Positions 1-5,472 of a stretch of 5,472 bases of DNA are shown here, piece after piece. Below the pieces are notes generated by a model, which was not told the origin of the DNA, ran no database searches, and was given only the letters and a program-made list of their open reading frames with translations. The translations under genes were made by a program, and so were the position numbers. Source of the DNA: Actinomycetota bacterium (lineage in GTDB: Bacteria; Actinomycetota; Acidimicrobiia; Acidimicrobiales; JACDEA01); contig JACDEA010000186.1 in NCBI GenBank assembly GCA_013816725.1, positions 1 to 5,472 of the forward strand, read 5' to 3'. Within the stretch, counting starts at the first letter, position 1, and the number at the start of each line of letters is the position of its first letter.

Positions 1-1103
1 TCACGCCACGCGAGGAACTGCTCCCCACGCTCGAAGCCGTGCTGCGCACCTTCGACCACTACGGCAACCGCGACAACAAGCTGCGGGCCCGGCTGAAGTG
101 GCTGGTCGACACCATGGGCTTCGAGGAACTTCAGGCCCGCATCCTCAAGGAGCGCCGGTTCCTGCTCGCGGCCACGACGTGGCGGGGCGGGATCCCCGAC
201 ATCGTCGAGCGCGACGGCGACGCTCCGGCCGGCGTGGCCACGGCGGTGGAGCCGACGCCGATGGGGTGGGACGCCGGCGTGCAGGTCACGATCAACGGCG
301 TCAATCCGTTCGCCCGGTGGCAGCAGGCCAACGTCGTCCGGGGCGCGGCCAAGGGCACCGTGTCGGCCTACGCGTATGCCCGCCTCGGCGACATCACGTC
401 ACAGCAGTTCCGGGCGCTGGCGTCGATCCAACGCGAGCTACGGGCCGAGGTCCGCGTCACCAACCGTCAGAACCTCGTGTTCCGCGGTCTCACCGAGGAG
501 CAGCTGCCGGTCCTGCACGCCCGGCTCGACGAGATCGGCATGGCGCAACCGGGCGCCGAGCTGGTGCGCGACGTGGTGGCCTGTCCGGGCGCCGACACCT
601 GCAACCTGGCCGTCACCCAGAGCCGGGGACTGGCCGACGAGATCGGGCGGGCGCTCGACGACGCCGGCCTGGCGGAGGTGGGCGGCGTCCGCATCAACAT
701 CTCGGGTTGCACCAACAGCTGCGGCCAGCACCACACCGCCGACATCGGGTTCTTCGGTGTCGAGCGCCGAGCCCACGGCCGCCCCGCACCGGGCTACACG
801 ATGCTGCTCGGCGGTCGCGTCGGTGAGAGCCAGATCGAGTTCGGCGAGAAGGCGACCCGCCTGCCGGCCAAGCGGGTGGCCGAGGCCACCGTCCAGGTGG
901 TGAGCCGCTACGCGGCCGAACGATCAGCGGGCGAGACGTTCAGGGGCTGGCTCGATCGCGCCGGTGGCGTCGCCGTGCTGGCCGCCGACCTCAAGAAGCT
1001 CGACGAATTTCCCACGCCTGACGAAGCGCCCGATTTCTACGTTGACTACGACGAGACCGGCCCGTACATCGCCGAGACCGGCGAGAGCGAATGCGCGACC
1101 TGA
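1..1103 (+). CDS. sir: Sulfite (or nitrite) reductase, siroheme/[4Fe-4S] ferredoxin type, C-terminal part
   Basis: This enzyme performs the six-electron reduction of sulfite to sulfide (or nitrite to ammonia) in the cytoplasm, probably with ferredoxin as donor. The reading frame is open from base 3, so the GTG at 39 is internal and the gene starts upstream. The visible 366 residues are about two thirds of a typical 550-570 residue protein. Seen directly: the second-half substrate/siroheme motif around VRVTNRQNLVFRG (bases 453-491), and the cluster and siroheme cysteines as CPGADTC (582-602) and CTNSC (708-722), the C-X5-C and C-X3-C pattern of the family. The tail has a YVDYDETGPY segment and ends in ECAT. 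The N-terminal half is missing, so substrate cannot be decided from residues. Sulfite is inferred because cysC, cysH, cysD and cysN follow directly. An assimilatory nitrite reductase of the NirA type is the main alternative. The end overlaps cysC by 13 bp. Confidence 0.93.
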   Translation, partial: TPREELLPTLEAVLRTFDHYGNRDNKLRARLKWLVDTMGFEELQARILKERRFLLAATTWRGGIPDIVERDGDAPAGVATAVEPTPMGWDAGVQVTINGVNPFARWQQANVVRGAAKGTVSAYAYARLGDITSQQFRALASIQRELRAEVRVTNRQNLVFRGLTEEQLPVLHARLDEIGMAQPGAELVRDVVACPGADTCNLAVTQSRGLADEIGRALDDAGLAEVGGVRINISGCTNSCGQHHTADIGFFGVERRAHGRPAPGYTMLLGGRVGESQIEFGEKATRLPAKRVAEATVQVVSRYAAERSAGETFRGWLDRAGGVAVLAADLKKLDEFPTPDEAPDFYVDYDETGPYIAETGESECAT

Positions 1104-1648
1104 GCGTCGCGAGCGAGCCGGACGTTGATGGGAAACGCGGTGTAACCGTGTGGCTCACCGGGCTGCCGTCGTCAGGCAAGTCCACGATCGCCCGCGCCCT
1201 CGAGAAGCGCCTCTTGGACGACGGCGAGCGGGTCGAGGTGCTCGACGGCGACGCGGTGCGCGCCCACCTCACCCGCGACCTCGGGTTCTCCCGGGAGGAT
1301 CGCGACGAGAACGTCCGCCGCATCGGCTTCGTCGCCCATCTGTTGTCGCGCAACGGCGTGGTGGTGCTGTGCCCGGTCATCGCGCCGTACCGGGCGGCGC
1401 GTGACGAGGTGCGGGCGCTGCACGACCCCGGTCGCTTCGTCGAGGTGTACGTGTCGACGCCGGTCGGTGTGTGCAGCGATCGCGACGTCAAGGGCCTGTA
1501 CGCCGAGCAGAAGGCCGGGAATCTCAGCGGCCTGACCGGAGTTGACGACCCGTACGAGCCGCCGCTCGAGCCCGATGTGCTCGTGCCGACGCACAACCAG
1601 TCACTCGAGGAATCCGTGGAGACGGTATGGCGAGCATTGCACGACTGA
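1091..1648 (+). CDS. cysC: Adenylyl-sulfate (APS) kinase
   Basis: This cytoplasmic enzyme phosphorylates the 3'-OH of adenosine 5'-phosphosulfate with ATP to give PAPS. The protein has 185 residues, usual for a stand-alone APS kinase. Seen directly: the Walker A loop GLPSSGKST at residues 24-32, DGDAVR at 52-57 (family DGDNVR), LGFSREDRDENVRRIG at 64-79, and RDVKGLYAEQKAG at 131-143 followed by LTGVDDPYEPP. Two departures stand out. The family motif ISPYR reads IAPYR, so Ala98 sits where E. coli CysC has its phosphoserine, Ser109. The FTGID motif reads LTGVD, putting Leu148 where a Phe normally stacks on the APS adenine. Both may mark a subgroup rather than loss of function, since the P-loop and the other APS-binding motifs are intact. 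ATG 1091 is chosen because the next in-frame start (GTG 1148) would delete the strand leading into the P-loop. The gene overlaps the reductase by 13 bp and cysH by 22 bp, so translational coupling is likely. Confidence 0.95.
   Translation: MRDLSVASEPDVDGKRGVTVWLTGLPSSGKSTIARALEKRLLDDGERVEVLDGDAVRAHLTRDLGFSREDRDENVRRIGFVAHLLSRNGVVVLCPVIAPYRAARDEVRALHDPGRFVEVYVSTPVGVCSDRDVKGLYAEQKAGNLSGLTGVDDPYEPPLEPDVLVPTHNQSLEESVETVWRALHD
1618..1621 (+). promoter_or_regulatory. Shine-Dalgarno site for cysH
   Basis: GGAG lies 5 nt before ATG 1627, inside the end of cysC. It supports the overlapping ATG as the real cysH start over the later in-frame ATG at 1708. Confidence 0.6.
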
Positions 1649-2313
1649 ACGATGCGTCCGGCTTCAGCGACGCCGAACTCGCGGAGTTGAGCGACAAGTT
1701 CGAGCGCATGCCGGCCGGCGCCATCATCGAGTGGGCCGTCGAGCAGTTCCACCCGCACCTGTCGCTGACCGCGTCGATGACCGATGCCGTGCTGATCGAC
1801 CTTGCCGTCAAGGTCGAGCCGTCGATCGAGGTCGTCTTCATCGACACCGGGTACCACTTCCCCGAGACGCTCCAGACCGTCGAGGACGTGCGCCGCAAGT
1901 ACGGGCTGAACCTCCGCATGATGACCGTGCCGCCGCATGACGAGGAACTGTGGAAGATCGACCCCGAGAACTGCTGCTCGTCGATCAAGGTGGGCCAGCT
2001 CGATCGGGCCCTGCAGGGCAAGGACGCCTGGATGAGCGGCCTGCGCCGCAGCGAGTCGGTCCTGCGGGCCAACGCTCCGCTGGTGGCGAGGGACATGCGC
2101 GGGCTCATCAAGGTCAACCCGATCGGGATGTGGACCGACGAGGACGTGGCCGGGTACATCAAGGACCACGACGTGCCGCAGAACCCGCTGCTCGACCAGG
2201 GCTACACGTCGATCGGCTGCTGGCCGTGCACGGTGCCCACCGCTGACGGCCAGGACCCGCGCGCCGGCCGCTGGGCCGGCTCGGACAAGACCGAGTGCGG
2301 GCTACACCTGTAG
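1627..2313 (+). CDS. cysH: Assimilatory APS reductase, [4Fe-4S] thioredoxin-dependent
   Basis: This enzyme reduces adenylyl sulfate to sulfite and AMP using thioredoxin. It has 228 residues, slightly shorter than some homologues. Two cysteine pairs, CC at 116-117 and CxxC at 198-201, mark the [4Fe-4S] APS-reductase class and are absent from enterobacterial-type PAPS reductases. The catalytic cysteine is Cys224 in the C-terminal ECGLH, with His227 three residues on. Also visible are DTGYHFPET (73-81), WMSGLRRSES (135-144), the RANAP segment and DPRAGRW (210-216). Lys121 keeps the basic residue four positions after the second cysteine of the CC pair. The preceding position, normally Arg in CCxxRK, is Ile120, and the PL that usually follows is replaced (CCSSIKVGQL). 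By known biochemistry, cluster-bearing enzymes prefer APS, though the Bacillus subtilis enzyme can also use PAPS, so preference here is inferred. The start overlaps cysC by 22 bp and is supported by GGAG at 1618. cysD follows after 25 bp. Confidence 0.95.
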   Translation: MASIARLNDASGFSDAELAELSDKFERMPAGAIIEWAVEQFHPHLSLTASMTDAVLIDLAVKVEPSIEVVFIDTGYHFPETLQTVEDVRRKYGLNLRMMTVPPHDEELWKIDPENCCSSIKVGQLDRALQGKDAWMSGLRRSESVLRANAPLVARDMRGLIKVNPIGMWTDEDVAGYIKDHDVPQNPLLDQGYTSIGCWPCTVPTADGQDPRAGRWAGSDKTECGLHL

Positions 2314-2338
2314 CTGCGACGACACCGCGCCCAATCAG

Positions 2339-3268
2339 ATGACCGACACCGTCACCCCATCGCGACCGTACGAACTGTCGCACCTCGAAGCTCTCGAAGC
2401 CGAGGCCGTGTTCATCATGCGCGAGGTGGCGGCCGAGCTGGAGCGGCCGGTGCTGCTGTTCAGCGGCGGCAAGGACTCGATCGTGCTGCTCCGGCTGGCC
2501 GAGAAGGCGTTCCGACCGGGCAAGTTCCCGTTCCCGATCATGCACATCGACACCGGGCACAATTTCACCGAAGCGCTGGAGTTCCGCGATCGCCGGATCG
2601 CCGAGCTGGGTGAGCGGCTCATCGTGGCCAGCGTGCAGGAGGCAATCGACAGCGGGCTCGTCGTCGAGGAGACCGGCCCGCGGGCGTCGCGCAACCGGCT
2701 CCAGACCGCGGCCCTGCTCAAGGCCATCGAGGACCACGGTTTCGACGCCGCCTTCGGGGGGGCCCGGCGCGACGAGGAGAAGGCCCGGGCCAAGGAGCGC
2801 GTCTTCAGCTTCAGGGACGAGTTCGGCCAGTGGGATCCCAAGACGCAACGGCCCGAGCTGTGGAACCTCTACAACGGCCGCATTCGCAAGGGCGAGCACG
2901 TACGGGCGTTCCCGATCTCGAACTGGACCGAGATGGACGTGTGGCAGTACATCGCTCGCGAAGCCCTGGAGGTCCCCAACATCTACTTCGCCCACCAGCG
3001 CGAGGTCTTCGAGCGCGACGGCATGCTGCTCGCCGTGTCGCCCTTCGTTCCCCTATTGCCCGACGAGACGCCATTCACCACGACCGTGCGGTACCGCACC
3101 GTCGGCGACATGTCGTGCACCGGCGCCGTCGAGTCGCACGCGTCGACGCTCGAGGAGGTCATCCTCGAAGTGGCGGCCACCCGCATCACCGAGCGGGGCG
3201 CGACCCGCGCCGACGACAAGTTCTCCGAAGCAGCAATGGAGGACCGCAAGCGCGAGGGCTACTTCTAG
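2339..3268 (+). CDS. cysD: Sulfate adenylyltransferase subunit 2 (ATP sulfurylase, catalytic subunit)
   Basis: CysD transfers the AMP moiety of ATP to sulfate, giving APS and pyrophosphate. The reaction is driven by GTP hydrolysis on its partner CysN. The protein is 309 residues, the normal length. Seen directly: the PP-loop SGGKDS at 42-47, DTGHNF at 71-76, the GGARRDEEKARAKER block at 140-154, RTVGDMSCTGAVES at 253-266, and the characteristic C-terminus with DDKF and KREGYF. Every family block is present, so it should be active. ATG 2339 gives the family-typical YELSHLEALEAEA beginning at residues 11-23; the next in-frame ATG (2417) would remove it. The 25 bp between cysH and this start (2314-2338) contain no recognisable Shine-Dalgarno sequence, unlike cysH and cysN. 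Initiation may therefore rely on ribosomes arriving from cysH. The stop codon TAG directly abuts the ATG of cysN, fitting equal production of the two subunits. Confidence 0.97.
   Translation: MTDTVTPSRPYELSHLEALEAEAVFIMREVAAELERPVLLFSGGKDSIVLLRLAEKAFRPGKFPFPIMHIDTGHNFTEALEFRDRRIAELGERLIVASVQEAIDSGLVVEETGPRASRNRLQTAALLKAIEDHGFDAAFGGARRDEEKARAKERVFSFRDEFGQWDPKTQRPELWNLYNGRIRKGEHVRAFPISNWTEMDVWQYIAREALEVPNIYFAHQREVFERDGMLLAVSPFVPLLPDETPFTTTVRYRTVGDMSCTGAVESHASTLEEVILEVAATRITERGATRADDKFSEAAMEDRKREGYF
3254..3258 (+). promoter_or_regulatory. Shine-Dalgarno site for cysN
   Basis: GAGGG lies inside the last codons of cysD, 10 nt before ATG 3269. The spacing is slightly long. It supports starting cysN at the ATG immediately after the cysD stop. 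Confidence 0.45.
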
Positions 3269-4525
3269 ATGGAACTGCTGCGGTTCTCCACCGCGGGCTC
3301 GGTCGACGACGGCAAGTCCACCCTGATCGGCCGGTTGCTCTACGACTCGAAGGCGATCTTCGAGGACCAGCTCGAGGCCGTCGAGCGCTCGAGCCGCCAG
3401 CGCGGCCTCGAATACACCAACCTTGCGCTGCTCACCGACGGCCTGCGCGCCGAACGCGAACAGGGCATCACGATCGACGTCGCCTACAGGTACTTCGCCA
3501 CTCCGAAGCGCAAGTTCATCATCGCCGACACACCGGGCCACGTTCAGTACACGCGCAACATGGTCACCGGCGCGTCGACGGCGGATCTGGCCATCGTCCT
3601 GGTCGATGCCCGCAAGGGTCTTCTCGAACAGTCGAGACGCCACGCGTTCATCGCCACCCTCCTGCACATCCCGCACATCGTCGTGTGCATCAACAAGATG
3701 GACCTGGTCGACTGGAACGAAGAGGTCTACGAGCGCATCAAGGACGAGTTCCGGGCCATCGCCACCCGGCTCGAGGTTGCCGACGTCACGTTCATCCCGG
3801 TGTCCGCGCTGCATGGCGACAACGTCGTCGACCGGTCCGTGAACATGCCGTGGTACCGCGGCCTGCCGCTGCTCACCCACCTCGAAGAGGTCTACATCGC
3901 GTCGGACCGCAACCTGATCGACGTGCGCTTCCCGGTGCAGTACGTCATCCGCCCGCACTCCGATGCGCACCACGACTACCGCGGTTACGCAGGGCAGGTG
4001 GCCGGCGGCACTCTCAAGGCCGGCGACGAGATCGTGGTCCTGCCCTCGGGTCTCACGTCGCGCATCGCCTCGGTCGACTCCTTCGACGGGCCGATCGACG
4101 AGGCCTTTCCCCCCATGTCGGTCACGATCCGTCTCACCGACGATCTCGACGTGTCGCGCGGCGACATGATCTGCCGCCCGCACAACCACGCCGAAGTCAC
4201 CCAGGACCTCGACGCAATGGTGTGCTGGATGGTCGACCGACCGCTGCGCGCCGGCACCAAGCTCGCGCTCAAGCACACCACTCGGACCACGCGCGCTGTC
4301 GTTCGGGAACTGCGCTACCGGATGGACATCAACACGCTTCGCCGCGACGAGGTGGCCGACAGCCTCACGCTCAACGAGATCGGGCGCATCACGCTGCGCA
4401 CCACGACGCCGGTGATGGTGGACGAGTACCGGCGGAACCGAACGACGGGCAGCTTCATCCTCATGGACGAGGCCACCAACGACACGGTGGCCGCCGGCAT
4501 GATCCTCGGCACCGCGCTGTCCTAG
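3269..4525 (+). CDS. cysN: Sulfate adenylyltransferase subunit 1 (ATP sulfurylase, GTPase subunit)
   Basis: CysN is the elongation-factor-like GTPase that powers APS synthesis by CysD. The protein has 418 residues. The GTPase domain spans about 1-210 with all five motifs: G1 GSVDDGKST (10-18), G2 EREQGITID (62-70), G3 DTPGH (87-91), G4 NKMD (142-145) and G5 SAL (179-181). Two beta-barrel domains follow at about 216-305 (HHDYRGYAGQVAGG, SRGDMICRPHN) and 310-415 (KHTTRTTRAVVREL, NEIGR, RRNRTTGSFIL). The protein stops after the third domain, so it is CysN alone and not the bifunctional CysNC (fused APS kinase) known from mycobacteria and others. The missing kinase is supplied by cysC upstream. 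The ATG follows the cysD stop with no spacer, as expected for a heterodimer partner. It is the last gene of the recognisable sulfate operon. No clear terminator hairpin with a T-run follows. Confidence 0.97.
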   Translation: MELLRFSTAGSVDDGKSTLIGRLLYDSKAIFEDQLEAVERSSRQRGLEYTNLALLTDGLRAEREQGITIDVAYRYFATPKRKFIIADTPGHVQYTRNMVTGASTADLAIVLVDARKGLLEQSRRHAFIATLLHIPHIVVCINKMDLVDWNEEVYERIKDEFRAIATRLEVADVTFIPVSALHGDNVVDRSVNMPWYRGLPLLTHLEEVYIASDRNLIDVRFPVQYVIRPHSDAHHDYRGYAGQVAGGTLKAGDEIVVLPSGLTSRIASVDSFDGPIDEAFPPMSVTIRLTDDLDVSRGDMICRPHNHAEVTQDLDAMVCWMVDRPLRAGTKLALKHTTRTTRAVVRELRYRMDINTLRRDEVADSLTLNEIGRITLRTTTPVMVDEYRRNRTTGSFILMDEATNDTVAAGMILGTALS

Positions 4526-4534
4526 AGGTGCGCC

Positions 4535-4563
4535 GTGTCCGCCGGAAGCGACGTCGGTAGCCT
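4535..4563 (+). promoter_or_regulatory. Possible promoter for a leaderless EEP-hydrolase transcript
   Basis: The 44-bp gap after cysN contains TAGCCT (4558-4563), matching the TAnnnT actinobacterial -10 pattern and ending 6 nt before GTG 4570. GTGTCC (4535-4540) is a poor -35 candidate at 17-bp spacing. No Shine-Dalgarno precedes the GTG. This spacing fits a transcript that starts at or next to the start codon, a common arrangement in actinobacteria. The motif is short and could be chance. The alternative is read-through from the cys operon. Confidence 0.35.
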
Positions 4564-4569
4564 GCCGCC

Positions 4570-5364
4570 GTGCTGCGAGTGATGACGCTGAACATCTGGA
4601 ACATCCTCACCGACTGGCCGGCGCGGCGGACAGAGATCGTGGCGTGGATCGACCGACTGACGCCCGATGTCGTGTCGCTCCAAGAAGTCATCGAGTCCCC
4701 CGACGGCCAGAACCAGGCGCGCTGGATCGCGGAGGCAGCGGCCGCCGACTTCCACGTCGCCTACGCCGGCGAGCCGCTGTGGGGTGACATCGGGCTGTTC
4801 GGTAACGCGGTCCTGAGTCGATGGCCCGTCGACGAAGAGCACTCGATGCCGCTGGCCGGCGAGACCAAGCCTGACGACGTGCGCCGGTGCGTGCTGCATG
4901 CCCGCACGGGCGGACACGACGTGTTCGCGACCCACCTCAATTGGAAGTTCGACGACGGCGTCACCCGCGAAACGCAGGTGCAGGAGATCGCGTCGTTCGT
5001 CGACGCGCACGGCGACAGCGCCGCCGCCCTCCCGCCCATCCTGGCCGGCGACTTCAACGCCGAGCCCGACGCCACCGAGATCCGGTTCCTCACCGGCTCG
5101 GCCACGCTGGGCGGCCGCAGCGTGTACTACCAGGACGCCTGGCGGGTCGCCGGCGGAGGTGGACCCGGCATCACGTGGGACAACCGCAACCCGTATGCCC
5201 ACGCGGCGCGCGAGCCCGACCGTCGAATCGACTACGTGTTCGTCGGCTGGCGCCACGACGCCAAGGGCCGGGTCGAGTCGGCCCGCGTCGTCTGCGACCG
5301 CGCCATCACCGGCACCTTCGCCAGCGACCACTTCGGCCTCCTCGTCGAAATCGCCACCGACTGA
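4570..5364 (+). CDS. Endonuclease/exonuclease/phosphatase (EEP) family hydrolase
   Basis: This is a metal-dependent phosphoester hydrolase of the superfamily that includes DNase I, exonuclease III, sphingomyelinases and inositol-phosphate 5-phosphatases. It has 264 residues and no signal peptide or membrane segment that I can see, so it is probably cytoplasmic. Motifs in order: TLNIWN with Asn8, SLQEV with metal-binding Glu39, GNAVLSRWPV (78-87), THLNW with His122, LAGDFNAEPD (158-167) with Asp161 and Asn163, RRIDYVFV (218-225) with Asp221, and SDH with Asp253-His254 near the C-terminus. The catalytic set therefore looks complete. The substrate is not readable from the sequence: the family covers nucleic acids, phospholipids and small phosphoesters. 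GTG 4570, GTG 4579 and ATG 4582 are alternative starts differing by up to four codons; ATG 4582 would still retain the TLNIWN strand. The gene lies 44 bp after cysN and may have its own promoter, so a role in sulfur metabolism is not implied. Confidence 0.85.
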   Translation: MLRVMTLNIWNILTDWPARRTEIVAWIDRLTPDVVSLQEVIESPDGQNQARWIAEAAAADFHVAYAGEPLWGDIGLFGNAVLSRWPVDEEHSMPLAGETKPDDVRRCVLHARTGGHDVFATHLNWKFDDGVTRETQVQEIASFVDAHGDSAAALPPILAGDFNAEPDATEIRFLTGSATLGGRSVYYQDAWRVAGGGGPGITWDNRNPYAHAAREPDRRIDYVFVGWRHDAKGRVESARVVCDRAITGTFASDHFGLLVEIATD

Positions 5365-5378
5365 TCCATTCTTCGGAG

Positions 5379-5472
5379 CTAGAGGTCGGCGAGGTGGGCG
5401 GCGTCGTTGAAGCGGACGAGGGTCCACTCGCGGTCGTCTTCGGCCCGGCGCCACTCGGTGAGCGACGTGTTC
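5379..5472 (-). CDS. Probable histidine phosphatase family protein, C-terminal end only
   Basis: On the minus strand an open frame runs from the right edge to a TAG stop (complement of 5379-5381), giving the last 30 residues. They begin NTSLTEWRR and end WTLVRFNDAAHLADL. The N-x-S-x-T-E-x-R-R element, followed by a W-x-L-V-R-F-N-D-x-x-H-L ending, resembles the C-terminus of many phosphoglycerate-mutase-like histidine phosphatases. This is recognition from a short tail. The catalytic RHG motif lies outside the window, so activity and substrate cannot be judged. The gene converges on the EEP hydrolase with 14 bp between stop codons, and I see no terminator hairpin in that space. Confidence 0.65.
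   Translation of the reverse strand, partial: NTSLTEWRRAEDDREWTLVRFNDAAHLADL

Noticed and set aside
39..41. GTG at 39 as the start of the sulfite reductase
   Set aside because: The frame continues upstream to base 3 with family-like sequence (ELLPTLEAV), and the protein would lack about a third of its normal length.
991..2169. A 392-codon minus-strand open frame opposite cysC and cysH
   Set aside because: It is antisense to well-supported genes, and its second half is a low-complexity Ser/Arg/Thr run with no family resemblance.
3053..4276. A 407-codon minus-strand open frame opposite cysD/cysN
   Set aside because: It is antisense to cysN, shows no recognisable motif and arises from the strong G/C third-position bias of the sense genes.
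2830..4560. A 576-codon + strand open frame overlapping cysD and cysN
   Set aside because: Its translation is dominated by Arg, His, Pro and Gly, typical of an out-of-frame reading of high-G+C DNA, and it lies over two strongly recognised genes.
4526..4569. A terminator after cysN
   Set aside because: Only short imperfect complementarity such as the CGACGTCG palindrome is present, with no stable stem and no T-run.
5365..5378. A bidirectional terminator between the convergent genes
   Set aside because: Fourteen bases hold only a TCC/GGA pairing at best, too weak to call.
4522..5454. A 310-codon minus-strand open frame covering the EEP hydrolase
   Set aside because: It is an antisense shadow. 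The right-edge minus-strand gene is in a different frame, where a conserved histidine-phosphatase-like tail ends at 5379.

Overview
The window comes from a high-G+C bacterium whose codons nearly always end in G or C. The proteins read like those of Actinobacteria, possibly the Acidimicrobiia. This placement rests on G+C, codon use, an APS-reductase-type CysH with an actinobacterial-looking sequence, and a possible leaderless promoter. It is an inference, not a database result.

Bases 1-4525 hold an assimilatory sulfate-reduction operon, all on the + strand, that begins upstream of the window. The order is the C-terminal two thirds of a siroheme/[4Fe-4S] sulfite (or nitrite) reductase, then cysC (APS kinase), cysH ([4Fe-4S] APS reductase), cysD and cysN (the two subunits of ATP sulfurylase). 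The genes are very tightly packed: 13-bp and 22-bp overlaps, a 25-bp gap, then a stop codon directly abutting the next ATG. Together they take sulfate to APS (CysDN), APS to sulfite (CysH) and sulfite to sulfide (reductase). CysC diverts APS to PAPS. No sulfate transporter, siroheme synthase or regulator lies inside the window.

Bases 4526-4569 are a 44-bp gap with no convincing terminator but a possible -10 element just upstream of a GTG start. Bases 4570-5364 encode an endonuclease/exonuclease/phosphatase (EEP) superfamily hydrolase with all its main catalytic motifs but no assignable substrate. Facing it, 14 bp away, is the last 30 codons of a minus-strand gene, probably a histidine-phosphatase family protein, which runs off the right edge.

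This is mostly ordinary core metabolism, and I see no new multi-gene system, mobile element, CRISPR array or RNA gene. The points worth a second look are the pairing of an APS kinase with an APS-type reductase, two substitutions in CysC and one in CysH at usually conserved positions, the missing Shine-Dalgarno of cysD, and the possible leaderless start of the EEP gene.
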